Below are positions 16,253-25,405 of a DNA stretch of 64,000 bases, piece by piece. Both the position numbers and the translations under genes were made by a program. The first letter of the stretch is position 1; every line of letters starts with the position of its first letter. The DNA comes from Paraburkholderia phenoliruptrix (GTDB lineage Bacteria; Pseudomonadota; Gammaproteobacteria; Burkholderiales; Burkholderiaceae). The stretch covers positions 124,001 through 188,000 of the forward strand of contig NZ_JAEUAV010000010.1 of NCBI RefSeq assembly GCF_019511605.1. The letters run 5' to 3'. The notes below the pieces were generated by a model. The model saw nothing but the letters and a program-made list of their open reading frames with translations. It was not told where the DNA came from and did not search any database.

Positions 16253-16984
16253 ATGGCAAACAAAGTCGTCGTCATTACTGGTGCTTCGAGCGGAATCGGT
16301 GAAGCCACCGCCAAACTTCTTGCCTCCAAAGGCGCCACTGTGGCTCTGGCCGCCCGCCGCCTGGACAAGCTTCAACGCGTTGCCGCGGAGATCGTGGCGA
16401 AAGGCGGGCAAGTGTCGGTTCATCAAGTCGATGTGACGGATCAGGAGCAGGTCAACCGCCTAATCAATGACGTCGTATCGCAACACGGCCGCCTCGACGT
16501 GATGGTGAACAACGCGGGTCTGATGGCGATCGCGCCACTGTCGCTGCGCAAGACTGACGAGTGGGACCGGATGATCGACATCAACATCAAGGGCCTCCTG
16601 TACGGTGTCGCCGCGGCGCTGCCGGTTTTCGAAAAACAGCAGTCGGGCCACTTCGTCAACATTGCGTCGGTCGTGGGTCTGAAGGTCTTCAGCCCCGGAG
16701 GCACGGTTTATTCGGGAACGAAGTTCGCGGTCCGCGCGATCTCCGAAGGTCTGCGGCACGAAGTGGGCGGCAACATCCGCACGACCGTCATTTCACCGGG
16801 CGCGATCGACACTGAACTGAAGTTCGGTTCGGGCCACGACGACAGCCGGAATTTTGTCGTCGACTTCTACAAGATGGCGATTCCCGCTGACGCCATCGCG
16901 CAAGCCATCGCTTACGCAATCGAGCAACCTGGTTCGGTCGACGTCAACGAAATCGTGATTCGTCCCACCGTTCAGGACTTCTGA
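16253..16984 (+). CDS. SDR-family oxidoreductase
   Basis: A 243-residue classical SDR starting MANKVVVITGASSGIG (1-16), with MVNNAG, NIASVVG and YSGTKFAV giving Ser, Tyr and Lys of the active site, and SPGAIDTEL after the active site. I took the ATG at 16253, which sits next to a GGAGAG Shine-Dalgarno and gives the normal family length; the longer frame upstream would read through the operator region. It is divergent from the LysR gene and followed after 107 bases by an MFS exporter, a common Burkholderiaceae grouping. The substrate is unknown. Confidence 0.88.
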   Translation: MANKVVVITGASSGIGEATAKLLASKGATVALAARRLDKLQRVAAEIVAKGGQVSVHQVDVTDQEQVNRLINDVVSQHGRLDVMVNNAGLMAIAPLSLRKTDEWDRMIDINIKGLLYGVAAALPVFEKQQSGHFVNIASVVGLKVFSPGGTVYSGTKFAVRAISEGLRHEVGGNIRTTVISPGAIDTELKFGSGHDDSRNFVVDFYKMAIPADAIAQAIAYAIEQPGSVDVNEIVIRPTVQDF

Positions 16985-17091
16985 AGCGTGGCGCTGCGGT
17001 GGCTGAGCGCCAACGGGCCAGAGGGCCTCTGACCCGTCCGCGCGCCAATCACTGCGAAGCCAGCCCGAATGACTTCATGGAGGAGTTCATC

Positions 17092-18285
17092 ATGCCCGCA
17101 GCAGTGTTTTCTCTCGCGTTCGCCGCGTTCGCAATCGGAACGACGGAATTCGTCATCGTCGGCTTGTTGCCCGACATTGCAAGAGCTTTCGGTATCTCCG
17201 TGTCGACGGCCGGTCTGCTGGTGAGTTTCTACGCGCTTGCCATTACGGTCGGCACGCCTGTAGTGTCAGCGTTGACCGCGCGCCTGCCGCGCCGCGCATT
17301 GCTGCTCGCGCTGATGACGTTGTTCACGCTGTGCAATCTGGCGGCGGGACTTTCGTCATCCTTTCCGGCGCTGCTCGCGATCCGGATCGTCATGGCAGTC
17401 TCACACGGCGTGTTCTTCGGCCTCGGGACAACCGTTGCCATGGCGCTAGTGCCGACGCAGAAGTCAGGAAGGGCCGTGGCTATCATGGTAAGCGGTCTGA
17501 CGGTCGCGATGGTGACTGGCGTCCCCGGCGGAACGTGGCTCGGCGATCTGATGAGCTGGCGGCTGCCGTTTCTCGTAGTGGCTGCCATGGGCGCGCTGGC
17601 GAGTATCGGCCTCTGGCGGCTTCTGCCCGTGGTTGCCGCTCAGCGCAGTGCCGGCACCATTCTCTCGCAGCTCGCTTTGCTGAAGGACCATACGTTGATG
17701 CCGCTGTATGCGATCACCGCTCTCGGCATGGGCGCAACGTTCGCCGTCTTTACCTACCTGTCGCCGCTATTGGTCCATACCACGGGGTTCGGAAGTAAGG
17801 GCGTAACTCTCGGGCTGATGGTGTTCGGACTCGGCTCGGTGGTGGGGACGAGCGGCGGCGGGCGCCTCTCCGACCGATATGGCCCGAAGCTCAGCATGAA
17901 CATCGCGCTAGCCGGCATCGCCGCGTCGGTCGCCGCGCTCTGGCTTACCGCACAGCATCCTGTGCTGGTGTTGGTCAACCTGTTTGTGTGGGGCGCGTTC
18001 GCCTTCGCCGTTCCTCCCATCATGCAGGCTACCGTCGTGCTCGTGGCTCGACATGTGGCGCCGGAGGCGGTCGGTACGGCGGCGGGGCTCAACGTCGCTA
18101 CGTTCAACCTCGGCATCTCTGGCGGGTCCTTCCTCGGCGGACTGACGCTGGCAGGCGTCAACGTCCTCACGACGGTGTACGCCGGCGTGGCTCTGGCGGT
18201 GGTGGGAATCGCAGTTGTCGCGACGTATCGATGGTCGGAGCGTCCGGCTGCCGCGCCTGCCCGAAACGCGCTGGGACGGTGCTAA
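17092..18285 (+). CDS. MFS efflux transporter (AraJ/Bcr-like DHA1 type)
   Basis: A 397-residue inner-membrane protein with about 12 hydrophobic segments. It begins with FSLAFAAFAIGTTEFVIVG, the characteristic first helix of the sugar-efflux/AraJ-like DHA1 group, and carries LSDRYGPK (about 260-270), a loop motif of the family. The start at 17092 has a GGAGGAG Shine-Dalgarno eight bases upstream. It probably exports a small molecule or drug by proton antiport; the substrate is not predictable. It lies downstream of the SDR gene and may be co-expressed. Confidence 0.85.
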   Translation: MPAAVFSLAFAAFAIGTTEFVIVGLLPDIARAFGISVSTAGLLVSFYALAITVGTPVVSALTARLPRRALLLALMTLFTLCNLAAGLSSSFPALLAIRIVMAVSHGVFFGLGTTVAMALVPTQKSGRAVAIMVSGLTVAMVTGVPGGTWLGDLMSWRLPFLVVAAMGALASIGLWRLLPVVAAQRSAGTILSQLALLKDHTLMPLYAITALGMGATFAVFTYLSPLLVHTTGFGSKGVTLGLMVFGLGSVVGTSGGGRLSDRYGPKLSMNIALAGIAASVAALWLTAQHPVLVLVNLFVWGAFAFAVPPIMQATVVLVARHVAPEAVGTAAGLNVATFNLGISGGSFLGGLTLAGVNVLTTVYAGVALAVVGIAVVATYRWSERPAAAPARNALGRC

Positions 18286-18333
18286 ACACCAGCGCCCCAC
18301 TCGACGACACCGAATCATGCAACGAGAAACATC

Positions 18334-19188
18334 ATGAACGTATCGAAGCCTCATGTACTGCAACCCGGACGACGGCGTTTCGTGCAGCTTCTCGCATCGC
18401 TGCCGTTCGTTTCCGCCGCCACACTCGCTCACACGCTGTCACCGTCAGGAGCCGCAATGACAACTGCACACGACACCATTCGACCCAAGGCCCTTGTCTT
18501 CGATATGCAAGGCACCGTCTTCAACTTCTATGATCCGATGATGCATGAACTGGCCCACCTCCCTGCAGTCGCGCCGCGGCTTCAGGACTGGTCGACTTTT
18601 GCGGGACGGTGGAGCGCTGCGGCACATGACGCTATCGTCGAGATCGCCGCCGGGCGCAAGCCGTGGCAACCCAATCGCGCTGTTTATGCCGAGGTGTTGC
18701 CTTCGTTGCTTACGCGTTACCCAAGCGGCAATACGCTTTCCGACGAGGACAAGACCCGCTTGCTCGACGTCTGGGAAACGATGACACCATGGTCCGATAC
18801 GCTGACAGGACTAACATCGCTGCGTAAGGCATTCGTGGTTGCAACGCTGACGAATGCGTCGATGGCGGGAATGATAGGCCTCGTCAAACGCGAAGGACTG
18901 CCCTTTGATGCGATCCTCACCGGCGAACTGGTGCACGCGTTCAAGCCTGATCCGCGTGTCTACCGACTCGCTTCTGAGTATCTCGGCCTTGTACCGGGCG
19001 AGATCATGCTGGTGTCTGCTCACAAGTGGGACCTGATGGCGGCCAAGCGCAGCGGCCTGCTCACGGCATTTGTTCCGCGTCCTTTTGAAAACGGTCCCGC
19101 GACCAAGGTCGACACGTTGCCGGAGTCATACATCGATGTTATCGCCTCCGATTTACCGCAACTCGTGTCGCTCCTCGATCGCGGTTGA
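18334..19188 (+). CDS. HAD-superfamily (type II haloacid dehalogenase-like) hydrolase with Tat-like signal
   Basis: A 284-residue protein. From about residue 52 it is a HAD hydrolase: LVFDMQGTVFNF with the nucleophile Asp (motif I), TLTNAS (motif II Thr/Ser region), FKPDPRVY with the motif III Lys, and MLVSAHKWDLMAAKRSG as motif IV. It reads D-x-Q where phosphatases have D-x-D, which fits dehalogenase-like members. The N-terminal 40 residues, with GRRRFVQLLA and a hydrophobic stretch ending near an Ala-rich site, look like a twin-arginine signal peptide. An internal ATG at 18457 with a strong AGGAG would give a cytosolic protein lacking that signal, so the start is uncertain. Confidence 0.78.
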   Translation: MNVSKPHVLQPGRRRFVQLLASLPFVSAATLAHTLSPSGAAMTTAHDTIRPKALVFDMQGTVFNFYDPMMHELAHLPAVAPRLQDWSTFAGRWSAAAHDAIVEIAAGRKPWQPNRAVYAEVLPSLLTRYPSGNTLSDEDKTRLLDVWETMTPWSDTLTGLTSLRKAFVVATLTNASMAGMIGLVKREGLPFDAILTGELVHAFKPDPRVYRLASEYLGLVPGEIMLVSAHKWDLMAAKRSGLLTAFVPRPFENGPATKVDTLPESYIDVIASDLPQLVSLLDRG

Positions 19189-19454
19189 AACTGATCAGCC
19201 CGGTAAAGATCGCGAGCCTCGATGGGCCGATCACGCGGCCCACGGACGTCCGCTGTCGGTCACGTCGCAGACATCGGCCGAGGTTGGGCAGATGACGGGA
19301 ATGGGTCGCCTTCGGTCGACCGCAGCGGGCAGAAGTCGGCCACAAACTGCCGTTTGCATGCGTCGTCGATCGGACGTTCAGGCGTCGGCTCCGGCGTCGC
19401 GTTGTTCGTCAGTTCGGGCGAGTCGAGCAGGAGTGTCATCTTCGTGATACATTA

Positions 19455-19482
19455 TGTCGCCTAGAGACTCATGAAGGTGACA
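19455..19482. promoter_or_regulatory. Possible HipB operator
   Basis: An imperfect inverted repeat, TGTCGCC (19455-19461) and GGTGACA (19476-19482), with 6 of 7 arm bases complementary and centres 21 bp apart, lies directly before the hipB start. HipB-type regulators autoregulate by binding palindromes near their promoter. The right arm overlaps the ribosome binding site. Confidence 0.35.
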
Positions 19483-19484
19483 AA

Positions 19485-19820
19485 ATGCCAACACCTCATG
19501 CTCCTTCTGCTGCTGTCCGACGGGCGCTCCGCAAGTTGGGCGCCGATATACACGACGCACGTCGCCGCCGCCGATTGACCATGGCGGTGATTGCCGAGCG
19601 GGCTTTCACGTCGAGAGCGACTTTGCAGCGCGTCGAGGCAGGAGACCCGGCGGTGAGCATCGGCATATATGCAGCCGTGCTATTGGCGCTTGGGCTTTTA
19701 AGCGGGTTACAGGACGTTGCCGACGCCGCTCACGATACCGTGGGGCAGTCGCTGGCCGCGGCGGCGTTGCCTCAACGCGTCCGGTTGCCGCATGGCAAAG
19801 GGAAGGGCGACCATGGCTGA
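19485..19820 (+). CDS. hipB: HipB-like XRE-family antitoxin
   Basis: A 111-residue protein with a Cro/C1-type HTH at about 17-72: LGADIHDARRRRRLTM, VIAERAFTSRATLQRVEAG and VSIGIYAAVLLALG. It is the expected size of a HipB antitoxin, which binds HipA and represses the operon. The GGTGAC just upstream serves as Shine-Dalgarno. Its 3' end overlaps the hipA start by 8 bases, which identifies the pair as one translationally coupled operon. Confidence 0.85.
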   Translation: MPTPHAPSAAVRRALRKLGADIHDARRRRRLTMAVIAERAFTSRATLQRVEAGDPAVSIGIYAAVLLALGLLSGLQDVADAAHDTVGQSLAAAALPQRVRLPHGKGKGDHG

Positions 19821-21060
19821 TGTCGAGGTATATATCGATCTCGACGGCACACCGCGTCCAGTGGGGCTGCTCAGACGCCATGCGTCGCGTCGGGATGAAA
19901 CGGTCACATTCGAGTATGACGAGACTTGGCTCACCGACGACGAGTGCTTTTCGATTGAGCCGGCACTGGCGTTGACGCGGGGTGTTTTTCCACCGATGGC
20001 GGACCAACCCATCTTTGGCTCGATTGGCGATTCCGCTCCGGACACCTGGGGGCGCCGTCTCATGCAGCGCGCTGAGCGTCGCCAAGCGGAAAAGGAAGGA
20101 CGGCGTATCCGCACACTGGGCGAACTCGATTATCTGCTGGGCGTAGCTGACGAAACTCGCCTCGGCGCTCTGCGTTTCCGCTGGAGCGGAGAAGATGAGT
20201 TTCAGGCGCCCGTGCCCGCTGGTGTTCCCGCGATCATCGAATTGGGGCGGATGCTGCAAATCACCGAACGCATCTTGCGCGACGAGGAAACGGATGAAGA
20301 TTTGCAACTGATCTTCGCGCCAGGGTCGTCGCTCGGTGGCGCGCGTCCCAAAGCATCGGTCATCGACCAGTACGGTCATTTGTCGATTGCCAAGTTTCCG
20401 AAGGAGACAGACGACTACAGCATCGAGACCTGGGAGGAAGTTGCCCTGCGATTGGCTGAACGCGCCGGTATTTCCACTCCACGTCACGGGCTGCTCGAGG
20501 TAGCGGGCAAAGCTGTGCTGTTGTCACGTCGCTTCGATCGCGCGGGGAGTATTCGCATTCCTTTTCTTTCGGCGATGTCGATGACGGGATCGCGGGACGG
20601 CCAACGCGGCAGTTATCCCGAACTGGTCGACGCACTGGCGCAACACGGAGCGAAGGCGCGGGCCGATGCTGCCCAGTTGTATCGCCGCGTGACGTTCAAC
20701 GTGTTGGTCTCCAATGTGGATGACCATCTGCGCAACCATGGTTTTCTGTGGGCGGGACACAATGGCTGGGAATTGTCACCGGCCTATGACCTCAATCCCA
20801 CGCCGACCGATGTCAAGGCGCGTATCCTGACGACAAACATCGATCTCGACGAGGGAACGTGTTCGGTTGGCCTCCTCGAAAATGCCGCAGAGTTCTTTGG
20901 ATTGTCGCTGAAACAGGCTCGGGCCACGATTCGGGAGGTGGCCAATGTGACCCGGACATGGCAATCAGTTGCTCAGGAAGTCGGTTCAAGGCGCGCAGAG
21001 ATTGCCCGCATGGCGAGTGCCTTCGAGCACGATGATCTTAGCGCCGCACTACGGCTGTGA
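19813..21060 (+). CDS. hipA: HipA-family Ser/Thr kinase toxin
   Basis: A 415-residue HipA-type kinase. The N-terminal part has VGLLRRH and PIFGSIGDSAPDTWGRR; the P-loop-like SSLGGARPKA (about 173-182) is the Gly/Ser loop of HipA folds; LSRRFDR follows; the catalytic segment is SNVDDHLRNHG with the Asp/Asn residues, followed by LSPAYDLNP as the metal-binding DxD-like element. HipA phosphorylates an essential target (glutamyl-tRNA synthetase in E. coli); the target here is unknown. I took the ATG at 19813 inside the hipB end. The stop codon overlaps the first GACGGTAT of repeat cluster B. Confidence 0.88.
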   Translation: MADVEVYIDLDGTPRPVGLLRRHASRRDETVTFEYDETWLTDDECFSIEPALALTRGVFPPMADQPIFGSIGDSAPDTWGRRLMQRAERRQAEKEGRRIRTLGELDYLLGVADETRLGALRFRWSGEDEFQAPVPAGVPAIIELGRMLQITERILRDEETDEDLQLIFAPGSSLGGARPKASVIDQYGHLSIAKFPKETDDYSIETWEEVALRLAERAGISTPRHGLLEVAGKAVLLSRRFDRAGSIRIPFLSAMSMTGSRDGQRGSYPELVDALAQHGAKARADAAQLYRRVTFNVLVSNVDDHLRNHGFLWAGHNGWELSPAYDLNPTPTDVKARILTTNIDLDEGTCSVGLLENAAEFFGLSLKQARATIREVANVTRTWQSVAQEVGSRRAEIARMASAFEHDDLSAALRL

Positions 21061-21471
21061 CGGTATCTAGGATAGCGTTCGAACGAGACTGGCAGTATCA
21101 GCGACGGTATCGCGCTCACAAATCGTCCCAAGACACTGGCGTCCGCGATCTTTAAAGTAAAGCGGGCGTGGACTCTCCGCTGCGGTCCGGCGAAAGCCGT
21201 TAAGTGCCGGCATGTTTTTCGGTATCGTAGACGGTATCGACGTCGAGTGACCAGGCGGCAACGCCGTTCCCACAAGGCTCCAGCCACTGGATTGACAATC
21301 GAGTGGGAGTGACGGGCGAAGAATCCCCTGCTAGGCAGATTGGTTAGCCGACAGGCAATGTGTGCTCGATTAGGGATTGTCAGAGTCGATTCCTAACCGA
21401 TTGAAGCTTGCGGGGGTTCTTTCGTTTCATTTTGTGCCATGTCGGCTCGCAGTGGCCTAACTTGACGGTAT
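21059..21471. repeat. GACGGTAT octamer cluster B
   Basis: Four plus-strand copies of GACGGTAT at 21059-21066, 21103-21110, 21230-21237 and 21464-21471. The first overlaps the hipA stop codon. Together with cluster A at 12702-12776 they bracket the SDR/LysR/MFS/hipBA segment. No integrase is recognisable between or beside them. Confidence 0.55.
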
Positions 21472-22125
21472 AGCTAACGGCACCTAGGCAACCAGAGAGC
21501 AAAGACTCGCCAGAAACCGTCAGAAGTGTTCACGCTACCTGGCATCCTTGCTATGAGCGGTTGATTGCCGGGACGCCGAGGTGTCAGTCGCTCGATTGAA
21601 AGTGACGGCCTTTGACCACGATTTTTCCAGTAGTCGCAGGGTAGGAAGTTAGGATCGCATAATTAGTTGGATTTACTCCCTTCTCAATCCTCGCAAGCCG
21701 GTCCCCACTTCAGACCGACCCCAGGCCAACAGGCATCGGACCGACAGCGGCCAATAGTTTGAACTCGCGCAATGGCCTCTCCCGTCATGGAATGCCCGAA
21801 GCGGAGCGATCGTCAGGCGAATTAGATACGGCCCAATGCATAGCCACCTGATCAAGATCTGTTAGCGTGGCGACCTCGACCGCACTCATTTGACGATGCC
21901 GGAGCGGCCGATCCGGTCCCACCATCATACCCCGATCACCGCATAACCAGATCAGAAGAGCCCGCCGGTCCGATTCGACCATCCACACGGTTCACGCGTG
22001 CGCGCCCGAACCGCACATCCCCGCCTTTATGCCTGCCAGGAATGACTGTTATCGACGGCGCCTGCCTTCTTCGAACAGGCGCTGACCTTCATCATTTGCT
22101 CACCGTCAACCAACAGGACAAAACG
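21472..22125. other. Gene-free region after hipBA
   Basis: Short open frames on both strands have no motifs or ribosome binding sites. Composition is less GC-rich and irregular, as in decayed or junction DNA. The last 100 bases hold the leader of the next gene; no clear promoter could be picked. Confidence 0.4.
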
Positions 22126-22686
22126 ATGAGCAACTTCCAAACCTACACGATCGATAACGCACCGGCCGCTTCGAAGGCGGGCCTCGAAGACACGAAGCGC
22201 GCGTTTGGCTTCGTGCCCAACCTTCAGGCGCATATGGCGGAGTCGCCCGCGCTGCTCGCCGGCTACTCGGCACTGTGGGACCTGTTCTCGAAGAGCACGC
22301 TGACGCCGCATGAGCAGCAGGTCGTCTATCTGACCTCGAACTTCGAGAACAACTGCCACTACTGCATGGCCGGTCACAGCACGCTGGCAAAAATGATCAA
22401 GATGGACCCAGGCGTGATCGCCGCGCTGCGCGCCGGCACTCCGCTGCCCGATGCGAAGCTCGAAGCGCTGCATCGCTTCACCACGCTTGTGGTTCGTGAG
22501 CGGGGCTTTGTCCCGGACGCCGATGTCGACGCGTTTCTCGCCGCGGGCTACACCCGTCAGAACGTCCTCGAAGTGATTCTGGGCGTAGCGACGAAAGTGA
22601 TGAGCAACTACACCAATCACATCGTCCATACCGAACTCGACAGCTTCATGGCAGGTAACGAGTGGACGAGGCCGGTCGCTGCTTAA
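22126..22686 (+). CDS. Carboxymuconolactone decarboxylase-family (AhpD-like) protein
   Basis: A 186-residue helical protein of the carboxymuconolactone decarboxylase/AhpD superfamily, with the redox motif in CHYCMAGHS (about residues 79-87), a C-x-x-C followed by His three residues later, as in peroxidase-related members. Such proteins act as alkylhydroperoxidase-type reductases or decarboxylases. I chose the ATG at 22126, which matches the domain start; the longer frame upstream has no domain. It lies next to a peroxiredoxin-like gene, which suggests a role in peroxide or electrophile stress (inference). Confidence 0.82.
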   Translation: MSNFQTYTIDNAPAASKAGLEDTKRAFGFVPNLQAHMAESPALLAGYSALWDLFSKSTLTPHEQQVVYLTSNFENNCHYCMAGHSTLAKMIKMDPGVIAALRAGTPLPDAKLEALHRFTTLVVRERGFVPDADVDAFLAAGYTRQNVLEVILGVATKVMSNYTNHIVHTELDSFMAGNEWTRPVAA

Positions 22687-22689
22687 GCA

Positions 22690-22964
22690 AACTCGTGCTC
22701 GCGCAGCAAAAGCGCGACGCAGCAGAAGCGGAATCGCTGTGCGTGGTCAACGAGATCGTGCCCGCGGATCGGTTGCTGGAACGCGCGCGCGCAATTGCCG
22801 CGACGATCACGAGGCAGCCGCCGCTCACCACCAAATGCACGCGCGTTGGACTCACACAGCGTCTGCGTCGCGTGGTCGACGAAGGCATCAGCTATGGCCT
22901 CGCGCTCGAAGGCATCACTGCGGCCCAAGTGGCGCGCAGTACGGCCGCGCAGAACGCAGCCTGA
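22690..22964 (+). pseudogene. Remnant of an enoyl-CoA hydratase/isomerase (C-terminal part)
   Basis: This frame translates to the C-terminal third of a crotonase-family protein: DAAEAESLCVVNEIVPADRLL, AIAATITRQPPL, VDEGISYGLALEG. That region normally follows the active-site half, which is absent here; the preceding DNA is the CMD-family gene. It is therefore a 5'-truncated fragment left by deletion or recombination. The frame has no stop until the normal family end, so decay may be recent. Confidence 0.7.
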
Positions 22965-23016
22965 ATCTGGTGCCACCCGTTCCTCGATTTCACTATTTCT
23001 CGCAAGGAGAACTTTC

Positions 23017-23688
23017 ATGTCGCTGCAAGACAAACTCGACGCATTCCGGGCCGACTTCAAGGCGGGCAAAGCGCCGTTCAACGCGCCGCCCGAGATTCAT
23101 CCGGTAATGGAACGCGCCACGGCAGAACTGATAGCAAGCGGACAGGCGGCACGCGCAATCAAGGCAGGCGACCGCGCGCCGCATTTCAATCTGAAAGACC
23201 AGGACGGCAACGACGTGTCCTCCGCTGCGTTGCTGGTGAATGGCCCGCTTGTCGTGACGTTCTACCGCGGCGTCTGGTGCCCGTACTGCAATATCGAATT
23301 GCAGGCGATCAACGAAGTGCTGCCGCAGATCCGGGCTTATGGCGCGAATGTCGTGGCAATCTCGCCGCAAACGCCGGTCAATAGCCGCAAATCAGTGCGC
23401 ACCAACCAACTGGGTTTCCCGGTGCTGAGCGACGTGAATGGCCAGACCGCTGCGAACTTCGGACTGCGCTTTGCACTGCCTGACTATCTGGTCGACTTGT
23501 ACAAGAGCCTGAAGAACGATCTGCCGGCGTTCAACAACGACCCGGGCTGGACCTTGCCGATGCCCGCGCGCTACGTCATCGGACAAGATGGAATCGTGCT
23601 GTATTCGGAGGTCAATCCGGACTACACACGTCGTCCGGACCCGTCGGACATGTTCCCGGTGCTGGAAAAAGCGACCGCCAACGCCTGA
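23017..23688 (+). CDS. AhpC/TSA-family peroxiredoxin-like protein
   Basis: A 223-residue thioredoxin-fold protein. It has an N-terminal helical extension (1-50), AGDRAPHFNLKDQDG as the fold start, and VTFYRGVWCPYCNIEL with a C-P-Y-C active site, then VVAISPQ and FPVLSDVNG. It resembles the peroxiredoxin-like group that reduces peroxides with a CxxC centre. The start at 23017 has a good AAGGAGA Shine-Dalgarno. A terminator follows at 23720. Confidence 0.87.
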   Translation: MSLQDKLDAFRADFKAGKAPFNAPPEIHPVMERATAELIASGQAARAIKAGDRAPHFNLKDQDGNDVSSAALLVNGPLVVTFYRGVWCPYCNIELQAINEVLPQIRAYGANVVAISPQTPVNSRKSVRTNQLGFPVLSDVNGQTAANFGLRFALPDYLVDLYKSLKNDLPAFNNDPGWTLPMPARYVIGQDGIVLYSEVNPDYTRRPDPSDMFPVLEKATANA

Positions 23689-23719
23689 GCCTGAGCGCTC
23701 GACACCAAGCAATCGTTAC

Positions 23720-23749
23720 GCCGCGCCGGAGAGTGCGGCACGGCTTTTT
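23720..23749 (+). terminator. Intrinsic terminator after peroxiredoxin gene
   Basis: Arms GCCGCGCCG (23720-23728) and CGGCACGGC (23736-23744) pair with one mismatch around a 7-base loop and are followed directly by five T. It separates the peroxiredoxin gene from the SDR gene at 23780. Confidence 0.75.
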
Positions 23750-23779
23750 ATTTCCCCCCGGTTCGTAAAAGGAAATTCG

Positions 23780-24496
23780 ATGACACAACGTACATTTCTC
23801 GTAACCGGCGCGACCAGAGGCATTGGGCTCGCGTTGACCACGCAGCTGCTTGCCGCGGGCCACCACGTGGTAGGTCTAGCGCGCGAAGCAAGCGATTTTC
23901 CAGGTGAACTGGTCCGCGTGGATCTGGCCGACCGTGCCGCGACCGGCGCGGTGCTCGACGACCTCGTGCGACGTCGCGCCTTCGATGGTGTGGTCAACAA
24001 CGTCGGACTGGTCCGACCGCAGCGACTGGGTGAAGTCGCATTAAACGATCTCGACGACGTTCTCGCTCTGAATCTTCATCCTGCCGTGCAGACCGTGCAG
24101 GCGCTGCTTCCCGGCATGCGCGAACGCGGCTGGGGACGCGTCGTGAACATTTCCAGCCTGACGATTCTCGGCATGCCGCAGCGCACGGCCTACGCAGCGG
24201 CAAAAGCAGCACTCGTGAGTTTCGCGCGTTCGTGGGCGCTGGAGCTGGCCGGCACGGGCATAACGGTGAATGCCGTCGCGCCGGGTCCGACCAAGACGGA
24301 GCTCTTTCGCGCGAACAACCCGCCTGGAAGCGAGGGCGAGCGGCGCTATTTGTCGGCAGTGCCCATGGGCCGCCTGGGCAAGCCCGAAGAAATTGCCGGG
24401 ACAATCGCGTTTCTGCTTTCTGACGTAGCCGCCTTCATGACGGGTCAAACGCTGTACGTCGACGGTGGCGCATCAATCGGCAAGCTCGGCTTCTGA
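23780..24496 (+). CDS. SDR-family oxidoreductase
   Basis: A 238-residue SDR starting MTQRTFLVTGATRGIG, with VNNVGLV (a NNVG variant of NNAG), NISSLTIL, and YAAAKAAL supplying the catalytic Tyr and Lys. PGPTKTELF and the C-terminal GQTLYVDGGASIG are typical of FabG-like members. The ATG at 23780 follows an AAAGGAAA ribosome site. The gene ends inside the end of the convergent LysR gene (24-base overlap). The substrate is unknown. Confidence 0.87.
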   Translation: MTQRTFLVTGATRGIGLALTTQLLAAGHHVVGLAREASDFPGELVRVDLADRAATGAVLDDLVRRRAFDGVVNNVGLVRPQRLGEVALNDLDDVLALNLHPAVQTVQALLPGMRERGWGRVVNISSLTILGMPQRTAYAAAKAALVSFARSWALELAGTGITVNAVAPGPTKTELFRANNPPGSEGERRYLSAVPMGRLGKPEEIAGTIAFLLSDVAAFMTGQTLYVDGGASIGKLGF

Positions 24497-25405
24497 GGAC
24501 GCGCCTTCGTCGCTGGCAGACGTGACGCCCAGTACTTCCTCGACGAAGGCAACGAAGGCGCGTGCCTTCGCACTTACCAGGCGTCCGGCAGGGAATACCG
24601 CCCACAGGTCGATCGAGGGCAATTCCCAATCGGTCAGCACGGCCTTGACAGTACCGTCGGCGAGTTCCGGAGAGAACATCCATTCCGATGCGATCGCGAG
24701 GCCCATGCCCCCGAGCACCGTTGTGCGCATGCCTTCGGCGGCGCTGACACTGACGCGACCTGACACGACGACTGCTACTTCCTTGCCATTCTGGCTGAAC
24801 GCCCAGGACTCGCCCCCGCCGCGCAACGAATAAACCACGGCCTGGTGCTGGCTCAAATCCGCAGGCGACTTCGGCACGCCTGCTTCGGCGAAGTAGCCGG
24901 GTGTGCCGACCACGAGCCTGCGGCCCCGCGCAATGCGACGAGCGGTCATGGTCGAATCGTCGAGCGAACCCATGCGCAACGCAACGTCCACGCCCTTTTC
25001 AAGCAGGTCGATGGTGCGATCGTCCAGCACAATATCAATCTGCAGATTAGGGTGGCTGTCCAGAAAGCGCTTGAGCGCAGGCAGGATGTGCAGACGCGCA
25101 AACGTCACTGCGGCGCCGATGCGCAGCACGCCCGATAATCCGGTGGACGCGTCGCGCACCACCTGTTCTGCAAGATCCACTTCTTCGATAGCACGCCTTG
25201 CGTGCTCGTAGAAGCGCTGACCGGCATCCGTCGGTGTGAGGCCCCGTGTCGAGCGAAACAGCAGCCGCACGCCCAGCCGGTCCTCGAGTTGCGCGATCGA
25301 CTTTGATACGGCCGGCTGACCGAGTTTGAGCCGCTTTGCGGCTGCCGAGAACGAGCCGGCCTCTACGACGCAGACGTACGTTTCCATTGCTGCCATCCGG
25401 TCCAT
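24473..25405 (-). CDS. LysR-family transcriptional regulator
   Basis: A 310-residue LysR regulator: HTH at about 1-62 (AGSFSAAAKRLKLGQPAVSKSIAQLE, LFRSTRGL, split here for length), then an effector domain (GVLRIGAAVTF, DIVLDDRTIDLL, VALRMGSLDD). It overlaps the convergent SDR gene at its 3' end, so it may repress or activate that gene from a separate promoter. The inducer is unknown. Confidence 0.85.
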   Translation of the reverse strand: MDRMAAMETYVCVVEAGSFSAAAKRLKLGQPAVSKSIAQLEDRLGVRLLFRSTRGLTPTDAGQRFYEHARRAIEEVDLAEQVVRDASTGLSGVLRIGAAVTFARLHILPALKRFLDSHPNLQIDIVLDDRTIDLLEKGVDVALRMGSLDDSTMTARRIARGRRLVVGTPGYFAEAGVPKSPADLSQHQAVVYSLRGGGESWAFSQNGKEVAVVVSGRVSVSAAEGMRTTVLGGMGLAIASEWMFSPELADGTVKAVLTDWELPSIDLWAVFPAGRLVSAKARAFVAFVEEVLGVTSASDEGASSEAELAD

